A DNA stretch of 64,000 bases from Dugong dugon. Lineage: Eukaryota; Chordata; Mammalia; Sirenia; Dugongidae. The DNA lies in the NCBI GenBank assembly GCA_030035585.1, contig CM057461.1:169271624-169335623 (forward strand), in the 5' to 3' direction. The position numbers and the translations under genes were made by a program. Under the pieces are notes generated by a model. That model did not search any database. It saw nothing but the letters and a program-made list of their open reading frames with translations, and had not been told where the DNA came from. Shown here in pieces: positions 21,563 through 31,970 of this stretch (its first letter is position 1; the number at the start of each line of letters is the position of its first letter).

Positions 21563-21878
21563 TGATCTTTGGAATCCCTGATGGCTCTACAGTTCTGTGA
21601 AATATCCTCCAATGAGAGGTGGTTGACTGTTCATCAGAGGAGATGAAATATGGGTATGAGTGGTCGAGTTAGGAACTGCTCATTATTCCAAGTGATGGCT
21701 GCATTAGTGGCCTAGCTGGCTCTCTGGGGATTGGGCGCATTGGAGAGGAGTAGGAATTATAAGGTATAGGCACTTATTATTTGAAGGAGAGAAGGTGGCT
21801 GGCCCCAGGAGTGGTTGCTCTCAGGTGATGCAGAGCAAAAAGAATTTTTGAAAAATAGGGGTAGAGTAGGGGCTAAGG

Positions 21879-22085
21879 AGCAGTCCCCGGGTGATTCAAA
21901 TGGTTAACACGCTCAGGTGCTTACCAGAAGGTTGGGGGCTCAGCTTTACCCAGAGGTGCCTCAGAAGAAAGACATGGTGATCTGCTCTGAACAGCCAGCC
22001 ATTGAAAACCCTGTGGACCCCATTTCTGCTCTGACAAATAGGGGTTGACATAAGTCGGAGTCAACTTGATAGCAACTGATTACTT
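21879..22085 (+). mobile_element. AfroSINE, third form, with 13-bp target-site duplication
   Basis: gtaggggctaagg is perfectly duplicated at 21866-21878 and 22086-22098. Head gcagtccccgggtgattcaa, tail gtcggagtcaacttgatagc. Confidence 0.93.
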
Positions 22086-22344
22086 GTAGGGGCTAAGGGA
22101 ACGGTTTCAGCCCAGAGGCTTCTGTAGGGATCTTAGTACCGCTTTGATTTATCACCAAGAAGTTCTTGGCAAGACAGTTTCTGGTAAGGGAATTTTGGAG
22201 AGCAGAGTTGGAAACCAAAGGGAAGAAATGTTACAATAGGTGATAAACTGATGGCCCTTTGCATATATAAGCATGCACACTTACACATGTAAAATTAGTG
22301 TAGATGTGTCAGTATGTTATGCAAAATAGTCACTCTAATATATT

Positions 22345-22553
22345 TGTAGGATCCCTGGTGGTGCAGTTGTTAAACTCTCGGCTGCTAACTGAAAGGTTGG
22401 CAGTTTGAAGCCACCAGTCATTCCTCGGGAAAAAGATGTGGCAATCTATTTCTGTAAAGATTACAGCCTTGGAAACCCTATGGGGACAGCTCTATTCTGT
22501 CCTATAGGGTTGCTAGGAGTCAGAATCGACTCAGTGACACACGACAACAGCAA
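22345..22553 (+). mobile_element. AfroSINE, long form, with 10-bp target-site duplication
   Basis: ctaatatatt flanks at 22335-22344 and 22554-22563. It includes the internal aaaaagatgtggcaatctat segment that marks the long form, and ends cagaatcgactcagtgacac acgacaacagcaa. Confidence 0.93.
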
Positions 22554-22559
22554 CTAATA

Positions 22560-23110
22560 TATTGGCTTCCATGGTCTAAAAAGTCAGAGTTCAGAAAGGT
22601 ATAAGGTAAAAGTCTTTTCCCCACCACTCCCTAAAGCCAAGTACAGTACTTGTTAAATTTCTGTTTTTAGTTCTTATAACATTAAATGATTTATCTCTGT
22701 CCTATTTTTAGGTCTTTCAACCTAAGATGTTATCTTTTGCCAGCCTGCTATGAAAGATGAAGAATGTCTCACACTTATGTTGTGCTCCGTCCTTTTCCCC
22801 CATATCTCTTGATTTTTATTTCTCACATGTTTTGAATTTTCTGGTGATTGTGGCAGGCATTTTACAGTTCGTATGAACTCACAGGGGCAGGATGTAAGGT
22901 TAAAATTATGTGGTAAGTTGCTGTCTTCTGCTTCTGGGGACAGAAGTAAATTTGGAGACCCAGGAAGAACAGCTGGAACATAAGTATCCCCCTTTGGTAA
23001 GTTAGGAAGAGGTTCTGCTGTCACGTACAAGGCCGCAGACAGGATTATGGTGAGAGGGAAGGAGAGAAATTCTGTGCAGGAACAATTGCATATTTCCACC
23101 TCCATTTTTT
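22560..23110. other. ADAM23 intron 2 stretch with an unassigned - strand open frame
   Basis: A 127-codon open frame runs on the - strand from 23105 to 22722. I do not recognise its product and see no splice or promoter context for it. It is most likely chance or a degraded repeat. Confidence 0.3.
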
Positions 23111-23440
23111 TACCCCCCTAAGGTAAGAAGGGGCACAGGATGAAAAGCCTATTAGGATTTTGTTTTGGTTGTGGTTGGAAGCCACTGATGGGTTTTAAAT
23201 AAGGACATAACATTATTTGATTTATATTTTTAAAAAATCATTCTGGTAGCTCTATGGATGATGTACTGTTGAGGGACAAGAGCGAGAGCAGGGAGACCAG
23301 TTAGGAGGCTCCAGCAGTTGTTGAGGACAGAGACAGTGTGGTCTGGACTATGGTAGTAGCAGGAGAATTGAGGAAAGTAGGTAGATTTGGGATGTATTTT
23401 GGAGGAGCCTCCACATTGCTGATGATTTGGGGGGTGAGGG
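23110..23440 (+). repeat. Old mammalian repeat (same family as 12510 and 42465)
   Basis: Shares the phrases ggttggaagccactgatggg and tcattctggtagctctatgg, found diverged in the related copies. Family not named. Confidence 0.55.
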
Positions 23441-23464
23441 TGGGTTAGGAAAGGAGAAGAGTTG

Positions 23465-23870
23465 TGGTAGATGGAATAAAGACTCCCCAGAGATGACTAC
23501 CTCCTAATTCCTAGGACCTGTGAATATGTTACCTTACGTAGCAGTCAGGACTTTGTAGATGCAATTAAATTAAGGCTCTTGAGATGGAGAGATTATCCTG
23601 GATTATCCAGGTGGGCCCAATGTAATCACAAGGGTCCTTATAAGAGGAAGACAGAAGAGTCAGAGTCAGAGAGGGAGATTTTATGATGAAAGCAGAGGTT
23701 GGAGTGATGTGGCCATGAGCCAAGGAATGCAGGCAGCTTCTAGAAGCTTGAAAAGGCAACGAAACAAATTCTCCCCCATAGCCTCCACAAGGAACGAGTT
23801 CTGTGACACATTATCTTTAGACTTTATTTTAGACTTCTGATCCCTAGGACTGTAAGATGATAATTTATGT
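23465..23870 (+). repeat. Ancient LTR-like repeat, left part (split by insertion)
   Basis: Carries phrases typical of a common mammal-wide repeat: gacctgtgaatatgttacct, attatccaggtgggcccaat, ccttataagaggaagacaga, ggaatgcaggcagcttctag. Its 3' end is missing here but reappears at 24838-24895, so it was split by the RTE insertion. I believe it is an old LTR but cannot name the family. Confidence 0.65.
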
Positions 23871-24208
23871 TTTGTTAGTTGTTGTTAGGTACTGTCAAGT
23901 TGGGTCCGACTCATAGTGACCATATGTACAACAGAACGAAACACTGCCCTGTCCTGAGCCATACTCACGATCATTGCTATCTTTGAGCTCATTGATGCAG
24001 CCATTGCGTCAATCCATCTTGTTGAGGGTCTTCCTATTTTTTGCTGACCCTTTACTTTTACCAAGCATGTTGTCCTTCTCCAATGACTGGTCCCTGCTAG
24101 TAACACATCCAAAGTATGTAAGATGAAGTCTTGCCATCCTGGCTTCTAAGTAGCACTCTGGCTGTACTTCTTCCAAGACAGACTTGTTCGTTCTTCTGGC
24201 AGTCCATG
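23871..24208 (-). mobile_element. RTE LINE 3' end, - strand, part A (interrupted by an LTR)
   Basis: In reverse this is the RTE 3' end: gttgttaggtactgtcaagt, then gtcttggaagaagtacagcc on the opposite strand. It matches the 3' parts of the copies at 25055 and 48893. It is continued at 24731-24828 on the other side of the LTR. The - strand open frames here are remnants of the RTE C-terminus. Confidence 0.88.
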
Positions 24209-24730
24209 TGCTGTGAATCAAATTGTGCCCCCAAGAAATGTGTATCAACTTGGCTAGGCCATGATTCTCAGTATCGTGTGATTGTCCACCATTTTGTCTT
24301 CTGATGTGATTTTCCTATGTGTTGTAAATCCTACCTCTATGATGTTAATGAGGTGGGATTAGCAGGAGTTATGTTAATGAGGCAGGACTCAATCTACAAG
24401 ATTAGGTTGTGTCTTAAGTCAATCTCTTTTGAGATATAAAAGAGAGAAGTGAGTAGAGAGCCAGGGGACCTCATACCACCAAGAAATCAGTGCTGGGAGT
24501 TAAGCATGTCCTTTGGACCTGAGATTCCTGTGCTGAGAAGCTACTAGACCAGGGAAAGATTGATGACAAGGACCTTCCTCTAGAGCCAACAGAGAGAGAA
24601 AGCCTTCCCCTGAAGCTGAAGCCCCAAATTTGAACTTCTAGCCTACTAGACTGTGAGAGAATAAACTTCTGTTTGTTGAAGCCATTCACTTGTGGTATTT
24701 CTGTTATAGCAGCACAAGATAACCAAGACA
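24209..24730 (-). mobile_element. Solo LTR (endogenous retrovirus class) inserted in RTE copy
   Basis: A 522-bp element that starts TG and ends CA, with a perfect 5-bp target-site duplication ccatg at 24204-24208 and 24731-24735. A TATAAA (24435-24440) and AATAAA (24660-24665), both on the + strand, suggest that the LTR itself reads left to right despite the - host RTE; the strand call is therefore weak. Five-base duplications are typical of ERV-L/MaLR-type elements. No internal viral genes are present. Confidence 0.75.
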
Positions 24731-24828
24731 CCATGGTATATTCAGTATTCTTAACCAACACCTTAATTCAAATGCATCAATGCTTCTTCAGACTTCCTTA
24801 TTCATTGTCCAGCTTTCACCTGCATATG
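24731..24828 (-). mobile_element. RTE LINE, - strand, part B (right of the LTR)
   Basis: Continues the RTE copy (ccatggtatattcagtattc ... gtccagctttcacctgcata) exactly where 24208 left off, then stops (5' truncation) at the older repeat. Confidence 0.85.
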
Positions 24829-24837
24829 AGGCATGCA

Positions 24838-24895
24838 TGTTGTTTTAAGCCACTGTAATTATAGTAGTTTATTACAACAGTAATGGAAACAAATA
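24838..24895 (+). repeat. Ancient LTR-like repeat, right part
   Basis: The terminal piece of the repeat begun at 23465: tgttttaagccactgtaatt, then acaacagtaatggaaacaaa. Short similar sequences at both joins (atgttttgttag and atgttgttttaag) may be the RTE target-site duplication. Confidence 0.65.
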
Positions 24896-25054
24896 CATAT
24901 GTCAAGGATGACTGTATGGTTTTCCCCTGGGGAATAGTGGCAGTATTTTCTGACATGGGAAAGGCTGGAGAGAAAAGTTTAGAAGACGGCTAAGAGAAAA
25001 CTGAACCCATTCAATTTTGGAGGACTATCGGTTATCTATATCAGACGTATAGAT

Positions 25055-28045
25055 TTAGTGTCTGATAGAGTGTTGGAAGATGAGCCCCTTGGGTTGGAAG
25101 GAACTGAAAGTATGACTGAGGAAGAGCTGCCTCCTCAAAGTAGAGTCAACCTTAATGACATGGATGGAGTAAAGCTTTTTCAGGACCTTCATTTGCTGAT
25201 GTGGCACAACTCAAAATGGGAAGAAATGGCTGCAAACATCCATTAATAATTGGAATGTGGTATGTATGAGGTATGAGTCTAGGAAAATTGGAAGTTTTCA
25301 AAAATGAAATGGAGTGCTTGAAGATTGATATCCTAGGCATTACTGAGCTGAAATGGATAGGTATCGGCCATTTTGAATCAGACAATCATATGATCTACTA
25401 TGCTGGGAATGACAAATTGAAGAGGAGTGATGTCACATTCATTGTCAAAAAGAACTTTTCAAGATCTGTTCTGAAGTATAATGCTGTCAGTGATAGGATA
25501 ATATCCATGCCTATAAGGAAGACCAATTAATACAGCTATTACTCAGATTTAAGCACCAACCACTAATGCCAAAGATGAAGAAGTGAAAGATTTTTACCAA
25601 CTCCTGCAGTATGAAATTAATCAAACATGCAATCAAGATGCATTACTAATTACTGGTGATTGGAATTCGAAAGTTGGAAACAAAGAAGGGTCAGTAGTTG
25701 GGAAATATGTCCTTGGTGATAGAAACGATGCCAGAGATCGCAGGTAGAATTTTGCAAGACCAATGACCCATTCATTGGAAATACCTTTTTTCAACAACAT
25801 AAACAGCGATTATACATGTGGACCTCACCAGATGCAAAACACAGGAATCAAATTGACCACATCTGTGGAAAGAGACAATGGAGAAGCTCGATAGCATCCG
25901 TCAGAACAAGGCCAGGGGCTGACTGTGGAACAGATCATCATTTACTCATATGCAAGTTCAAGTTGAAGCTGAAAAAAATTAAAACAAGTCCATGAGAACC
26001 AAAGTATGGCCATGAGTATATCCCACCTGAATTTAGAGACCACCACAAGAATAGATTTGATGCATTGAACAGTAGTTACCAAAGACCAGTCGAGTTATGG
26101 GAAGACAACAAGGACATCATACATGAAGGAAGTAAAAGGTCATTAAGAAGACAAGAAAGAAAAAAATCAAAAGGATGTCAGAAGAGACTCTGAAACTTAC
26201 TCTTGAATGTCAAGTAGCTAAAACGAATGGAAGAAATGATGAAGTAAAAGAGCTGAACAGAAGATTTCAAATGGTGCCTAGAGAAGACAAAGCAAAGTAT
26301 CATAACAAAATGTGCAAAGACCTGGAGTTAGAAAACCAAAAGGGAAGAACACACTCAGCATTTCTCAAGCTGAAAAAACTGAAGAAAAAATTCAAGCCTC
26401 AAGTTGCAATATTGAAGGATTCTATGGGCAAAATATTGAATGACACAGGAAGCATCAAAAGAAGATGGAGGGAATACACAGAGTCACTGTACCAAAAAGA
26501 ATTGGTCGACATTCAGACATTTCAGGAGGTAGCATGTGACCAAGAACTGATGGTTCTGAAGGAAGAAGTCCAAGCTGCACTGAAGACATTGGTGAAAAAC
26601 AAGGCTTCAGGAATTGACAGAATACCAACTGAGATGTTTCAACAAGCGAATGCAATGCTGGAAGCCCTTGCTTGTCTACGCCAAGAAATGTAGAAGACAG
26701 CTACCTGACCATCCGACTGGAAGAGATTCATATTTGTGCCTATTCCAAAGAAAGGTGATCCAACAGAATGTGGAAATTATTGAACAATATCATTAATATC
26801 ACACACAAGTAAAATTTTGCTGACTGTAATTCAAAAACTGTTGCAGCAATACATCTACAGGGAACTGCCAGAAATTCAAGCTGGATTCGACAGAGGATGT
26901 GGAATGAGGGCTATCACTGCTGATATCAGATGGATCTTGGCTGAAAGCAGAAAATACCATAAAGATGCTTACCTGTGTTTTATAGACTATGCAAAGGCAT
27001 TTGACTGTGTGGATCATAACAAATTTTGGATAACTTTGTGAAGAATGGGAATTCCAGAACACTTAATTGTGCTCATGAGGAACCTGTACACAGACCAAGC
27101 AGCAGTCATTCCAGCAGAACAAGGGGGTACTGTGTGGCTTAAAGTCAGGAAAGGTGTGTGTCAGGGTTGTATCATTTCACCATACTTACTCAATCTGTAT
27201 GGTGAGCAAATAATCTGAGAAGCTAAAGTATATGAAGAAGAGTGCAGCATCAAGATTGAAGGCAAACTCATTAAAAGCCTGTGATTTGCAGTTGACACAA
27301 CCTTGCTTGCTGAAAGTGAAGAAGACTTGAAGTTCTTACTGATGAAGATCAAAGAGTACAGCCTTGGGTATGGATTACACCTCAACATAAAGAAATAAAA
27401 AATCCTCACAACTGGACCAATAAGCAACATCATGATAAACGGAGGAATGATTGAAGTTGTCAAGGATTTCATTTACAATCAATGCCTATGGAAGCAACAG
27501 TCAAATCAAATGATGTATTTCATTGGGCAAATCTGCTGCAAAAGATCTCTGTAAAGAGTTAAAAAGCAAAGATGTCACCTTGAGGACTAAGGTTTGACTG
27601 ACTCAAGCCATGGAATTTTCAATCACCTCATATGCATGAGAAAGCTGGACAATGAATAAAGAAGACTAAAATAGAATTGATGCCTTTGAATTATGGTGTT
27701 GAAGAATATTGAATATACCATGGACCGCCAGAAGAATGAACAAATCTGTCTTGGAAGAAGTACAGCCAGAATGCTCCTTAGAAATGAGAGTTCGTCTCAA
27801 ATGTTTTTGACATGGTATCAAGAGGGACCAGTCCCTGGAAAAGGACATCATGCTTGGTAAGGTAGAGGGTCAGCAAAAAAGAGGGAGACCCTCAACAAGA
27901 TGGACTGAAATAGTAGCTGCAACAATGGGCTCAAACATAACAGTGATTGTGAGGGTGGTGCAAGACTGGGCAGTGTTTCATTCTGTTGTACATATAGGGT
28001 CATATGAGTCAGAACCAACTTGACGGCACCTAAGAACAACAAAAA
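25055..28045 (+). pseudogene. RTE (BovB-like) LINE copy, nearly complete but inactive
   Basis: About 3.0 kb, lacking the first roughly 160 bp present in the copy at 48893. The endonuclease part lies at about 25075-25530 (LGITELKWIGIGHFE visible) and the reverse transcriptase at about 26170-27470. RT motif A is intact (CFIDYAKAFDCVDH, about 26970-27020), but motif C reads FAVD in place of YADD (about 27286-27300). Many frameshifts and stops break the frame into pieces of at most 172 codons. The 3' end is gagtcagaaccaacttgacg then gcacctaagaacaacaaaaa. It lies in intron 2, in the same orientation as ADAM23. Confidence 0.93.
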
Positions 28046-28053
28046 CGTTGGTC

Positions 28054-28263
28054 GTCTTGGAGTCCTTGGGTGGTGGAAACGATTCATGCACTTGGCTACT
28101 AAGTGAAAGGTTGGAGGTATGAGTCCACCCAAAGGTACCTTGCAAGAAAGGTTTGGTGATTTACTTGTGAAAAAACAGCCATTGAAACTACTATGGGGCT
28201 CATTTCTGCCATGACATACATGGGATCACCATGAGTTTAAATTGACTCAACAGCAGCTGGTTG
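28054..28263 (+). mobile_element. AfroSINE, third form, at the RTE 3' end
   Basis: cgttggtc is duplicated at 28046-28053 and 28264-28271. Head ggagtccttgggtggtggaa, body caagaaaggtttggtgattt. It sits immediately next to the 3' end of the RTE copy. Confidence 0.9.
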
Positions 28264-28271
28264 CGTTGGTC

Positions 28272-28873
28272 ATTTAAGTGGATATGCTGATGAGTTAGCT
28301 GGCCATGATCTCCAGGTAGGTCAGGATAAGATGGAAATGTAGGCGCCATCAGCATAAAAACGGTATTTAGAGACCTGAGGTTTTACATCCATGGGGAAAG
28401 CATATTTCATTAATTGTGGAAAATCAGTTCAGTAACTTACAAACAGGCTGCATGCAGATTTACTCCCTCTCATTTCTTGCTGTTTAAAATTACAGTTGTT
28501 TTCTTCTGAGTCACCAAATAACATTTCAAAAGATAGTAAGGAGCTGCCACTTTAGGAGGGGAGAAAGCAACATTAAGCATCCTTTTAAAAGATCAAATTT
28601 CTGGACTGTGTAGCTAGTTACAGTATTTCTTGATTATTTTTTGAAGAATATGTGTGAGCTTATTTAACCAATTTAAACGTGTGGTTTAAATTGGAGAGAT
28701 TTCCATAGGTATAAAGTCTTTAAAATCTGCTTCATATCGGGTGTGTAATATTTAACCTTTGAAAGAACCAAACTCCCCTTTTCTGTTTATATGCTTATTT
28801 CCTGCTGTTTTGTTCCAAGAATTTTGATGACAGCTGAAAATGAGCTTAGAAATAAAGCTGAATTTTTTGTAAA
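28272..28873. other. ADAM23 intron 2 stretch, nothing recognised
   Basis: AT-rich non-coding sequence without a repeat I can name. Confidence 0.4.
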
Positions 28874-28885
28874 TGCAACCTACCT

Positions 28886-29089
28886 GTTGTTGTTAGTTGC
28901 CGTGATGTTGATTCTGACTCATGGCGACCCCACGTGTGCAGAATAGAATTGCTCCACTGGTTTTCAAGGCTGTGACCTTTCAGAAGCAGATCGCCAGGCC
29001 TGTCTTTTGTGTCACTTCTGGGTGGATTCGAACAACTGATCTTTCAGCTAGTAGTTGAGTCTTAATTGTTTTTGCCACCCAGGAACGCC
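28886..29089 (-). mobile_element. AfroSINE, third form, - strand
   Basis: A 12-bp duplication with one mismatch, tgcaac[c/a]tacct, at 28874-28885 and 29090-29101. Starts gttgttgttagttgccgtga and ends in the reversed head gtttttgccacccagg. Confidence 0.92.
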
Positions 29090-29149
29090 TGCAACATACC
29101 TAAAGGAATGTAAATAAAGTCATGTATCTCCTATACCTATAGAGTAGTG

Positions 29150-29450
29150 GTGCTCAATCAGAGGCAATTTGTCCTCCAGAGGACATTTGGCAATGTCTGG
29201 AGATATTTTTTATTGTTATTTGGTAAGTTACGTTGCAGCCCAGTAGGAATGAAGAGATTCATACAATGCTTTGGAGTAATTTCATTGCTAGATTTCACAA
29301 TAGAAACTTTAATTACTAAATTGGTAAGAGACTTTGAGAAACCTACATTATTTTGTAGGATATCCCTTAATTTCTGGGGGGCGGGATGCCACTGGCCTCT
29401 AGTGCGTAGAGGGCAGGGATGCTGTTAAATGTTCTCCAGTGCCCATGTAT
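29150..29450 (+). repeat. MER20-like hAT element, interrupted by about 145 bp
   Basis: The left arm (29150-29225) has gaggcaatttgtcctccaga and acatttggcaatgtctggag. The right arm (29377-29450) has gatgccactggcctctagtg and gcagggatgctgttaaatg. Between them lies foreign sequence, about 29226-29376. The family name is from memory. Confidence 0.6.
29264..29376 (+). repeat. 113-bp unit, duplicated at 29961-30080
   Basis: Aligns with 29961-30080 over its whole length, e.g. shared atttcattgctag, agaaactttaa/ataaactttaa, and ccttaatttctg, at an estimated 75-80% identity by eye. It lies inside the MER20-like element. Confidence 0.7.
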
Positions 29451-29960
29451 ACTGTTTCCTACATTACATCTGATTGCACAGTGAGCCAGTGGACTTAGTC
29501 TCTTGCTGCCCTAACAGGAAGTATGACAGCATTCTTGCAGGTTCAACAATTTTTATTTTGGGGGCAACTGGTTAATTTAGGGCTAATTGGAATGGAAGAT
29601 GGAAAGCAAGGAGTTTGCTCGGAGTCTAAATTTAAATGGCTTTTTTTTTTTTGGTCTAAGATAAAACAGTGTTAAACTTATAGTCTATTTTTTGAAAAAA
29701 ATTTCACATTCTATAAGTAGTTTGTATTTTGGATTATTTATCAAATATTAATAGTGTCTTATCCTCTCTAATGACTAATTCAGGCCTGTTCTTGTTATTT
29801 TCTTATTTCATGTAAAGAAAATCACCTGAAATAGCTATAATTGAAATGAAATACAATTATAAATACTGCTTTGTTTCTTTTATTCTTTGGTATATTAAAA
29901 CAGAAACATTGCTTTTCTTTAAATATTTTAGAAAATGCTTCTTCCTGTTATTTGCTACCT

Positions 29961-30080
29961 CAATGCTTTAGAGGCATTTCATTGCTAGCTTTTATAATAT
30001 AAACTTTAAGTAGTGTATTAGTAACAGAAATTGAGAAATCTAAATTCTCTAGTAGAATGTAAGATATTCCTTAATTTCTG
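29961..30080 (+). repeat. 120-bp unit, second copy of 29264-29376
   Basis: Direct repeat of the unit inserted in the MER20-like element, about 700 bp downstream. Not a repeat family I recognise. Confidence 0.7.
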
Positions 30081-30870
30081 TGATTTAAAGATGGGAGATA
30101 CAGTTAGTAAATTAACATCAACAAATATATAGCTTTAAAAATTCCTAAAATACATAACAATGTATACCTACAAGCAGTAACAAGTTAGGAATATTAAAAG
30201 CAATTAAGATAGCATGACTTCGAAATATGGAAATGGACTTCTGGGAAATCAGAGGTAAGCACTGTGTTGTTTCTTAGGAATACTTAATACATATACACTC
30301 CTGAATATGACCCATGTGGCTTGTTAGAGAACGGTCACTTCTCATTTGTGATCATTGTTTTGTAATTTTAACACGTATCTACAAGATACATGAAAATGAT
30401 ACTCAATGATACTCAATTCCTTTTGGGGGAGTTGGTGGTGTATGATATACCTCTTAGGTTCAGAAGCGACATTTACTGTTTTAATTCAAAATATTTGTTG
30501 TAGAATTCAGTGAGTGGGTTGCTATATATTGACATCTATAGTCCCCCTCTCCTTCCCAGTCATCTAAGCTTTCTCACTTAAGTCTTAGCTATTTGAGACA
30601 GTTAAGCTCTCTGTTGAATTGTACTCTCAGTAGTTCTTTCACCGGAAATTTTTTTTTGTATCCCAGTGTTCATTCGTTTTGTTTATTTCTTAATTCGCTT
30701 ATTCACTGAGTAAACATTTATTAAAGCATATATCTATATGCATTGTATCTAACTGCCTATTCCACATATCCACTTGGATATATAATGTACATATCAAACA
30801 TAATATGTCCCAAGCAGGCGCCCCATCACCACCTCCTCCTGCAGTCTTCCCTGTCTCAGTAAATTACTTG
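30081..30870. other. ADAM23 intron 2 stretch, nothing recognised
   Basis: AT-rich; no gene or named repeat. Confidence 0.4.
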
Positions 30871-30887
30871 CTCCTACTGGTTATTCA

Positions 30888-31082
30888 AGGAACTCTGGTG
30901 GCACCATGGTTAAGTGCTCGACTGCTAACTGAAAGGTTGGCAGTTTGAACTCACAAGCTGCTCTGTGGAGAGAAAGATGTGGCAGTCTGCTTCCATAAAG
31001 GTTTATAGCCTTGGAGACCCTATGGGGCAGTTCTACTCTGTCGTGTAGGGTCACTAAGAGTTAAAAGCAACTCGACAATGCG
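30888..31082 (+). mobile_element. AfroSINE, long form, with target-site duplication
   Basis: tactggtta[t/c]tca at 30875-30887 and 31083-31095. It contains the long-form segment gagaaagatgtggcagtctg and ends aaaagcaactcgacaatgcg. Confidence 0.93.
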
Positions 31083-31159
31083 TACTGGTTACTCAGGCCA
31101 AAAATTTTGGAGTTTTCTATGTCTCTTCTATTACATTCATAACGTGTATTTAGTTTATA

Positions 31160-31970
31160 AGTAACCTCTGTTGATTCTCCTTTTTCTGTCTGCCCAAAAT
31201 CTGACCACTTCTCATCAGCTCCACTGTTACCACACAAGTCCAACTCATCATTACCTCCTTTCTGAATTATTGCTACAGCCTCTTAACTGGACACTCTGCT
31301 TTCTTCCTTGCCACCCTCACCCTGTAGTCTATTCTCAACACAGTAGCCTGAGTGAACTTTAACAAATGAAAGCTAGATCGTATCACTCCTCATCTCAAAA
31401 TCTTTGGCAACTTCCGATTTCATTCAGAGTAAAAGACAAAGTCATTACAGTGGCCTACCAGACCCTACATGATTGGCCCCTCATTACTTTTCTGACTTCC
31501 TTGTCTAGAATGCTCCACTCCACTCATTCTACTTGAGCCAACCTGGCCTTATTGCTATTCCTTAAACATACCAAGTGTGCCCTTGCCTCATGGCTTTTGC
31601 AACTAGCTGTCCCCTTTGCTTGGAATTCTCTTTCGTCAGATATCCTGTTCCTTCATCTCTAAGTCTTTGATCAAATGTCATCTTTTCAAAGAGGTCTTTG
31701 CTGACCACCCTGTTTAAAATTGTCATCTCTTCATACTACACACTCCCTAACCCCCCATGCCTCTTATCTACTTCATTCTTTTCACTGTAGCACTGATCAC
31801 TGTCTAACTTGCTTTCAATCCATTCATTCGTTTATTGTATTTATCACTTTCCCATCCCCCAACCCCCTATACACACATATTAACGTGCAGACTCCAGAAG
31901 ACCAGGGCTTTTGCTTGGAACAGAGTAAGTGCACAATCATTATTTGTTGAATTAATAAATGGTTTTGTAT
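31160..31970 (+). repeat. L2 LINE, about 0.8 kb including its 3' end
   Basis: One of the best preserved L2 copies here: tcatggcttttgcaactagc, tgtcccctttgcttggaatt, gatcaaatgtcatcttttca, gctgaccaccctgtttaaaa, and the terminal tatttgttgaattaataaat. The open frames at 31171-32080 lie on this degraded LINE. Confidence 0.88.

Noticed and set aside
22722-23105. 127-codon - strand open frame in intron 2
   Set aside because: No protein family recognised. Kept only as an unassigned stretch.
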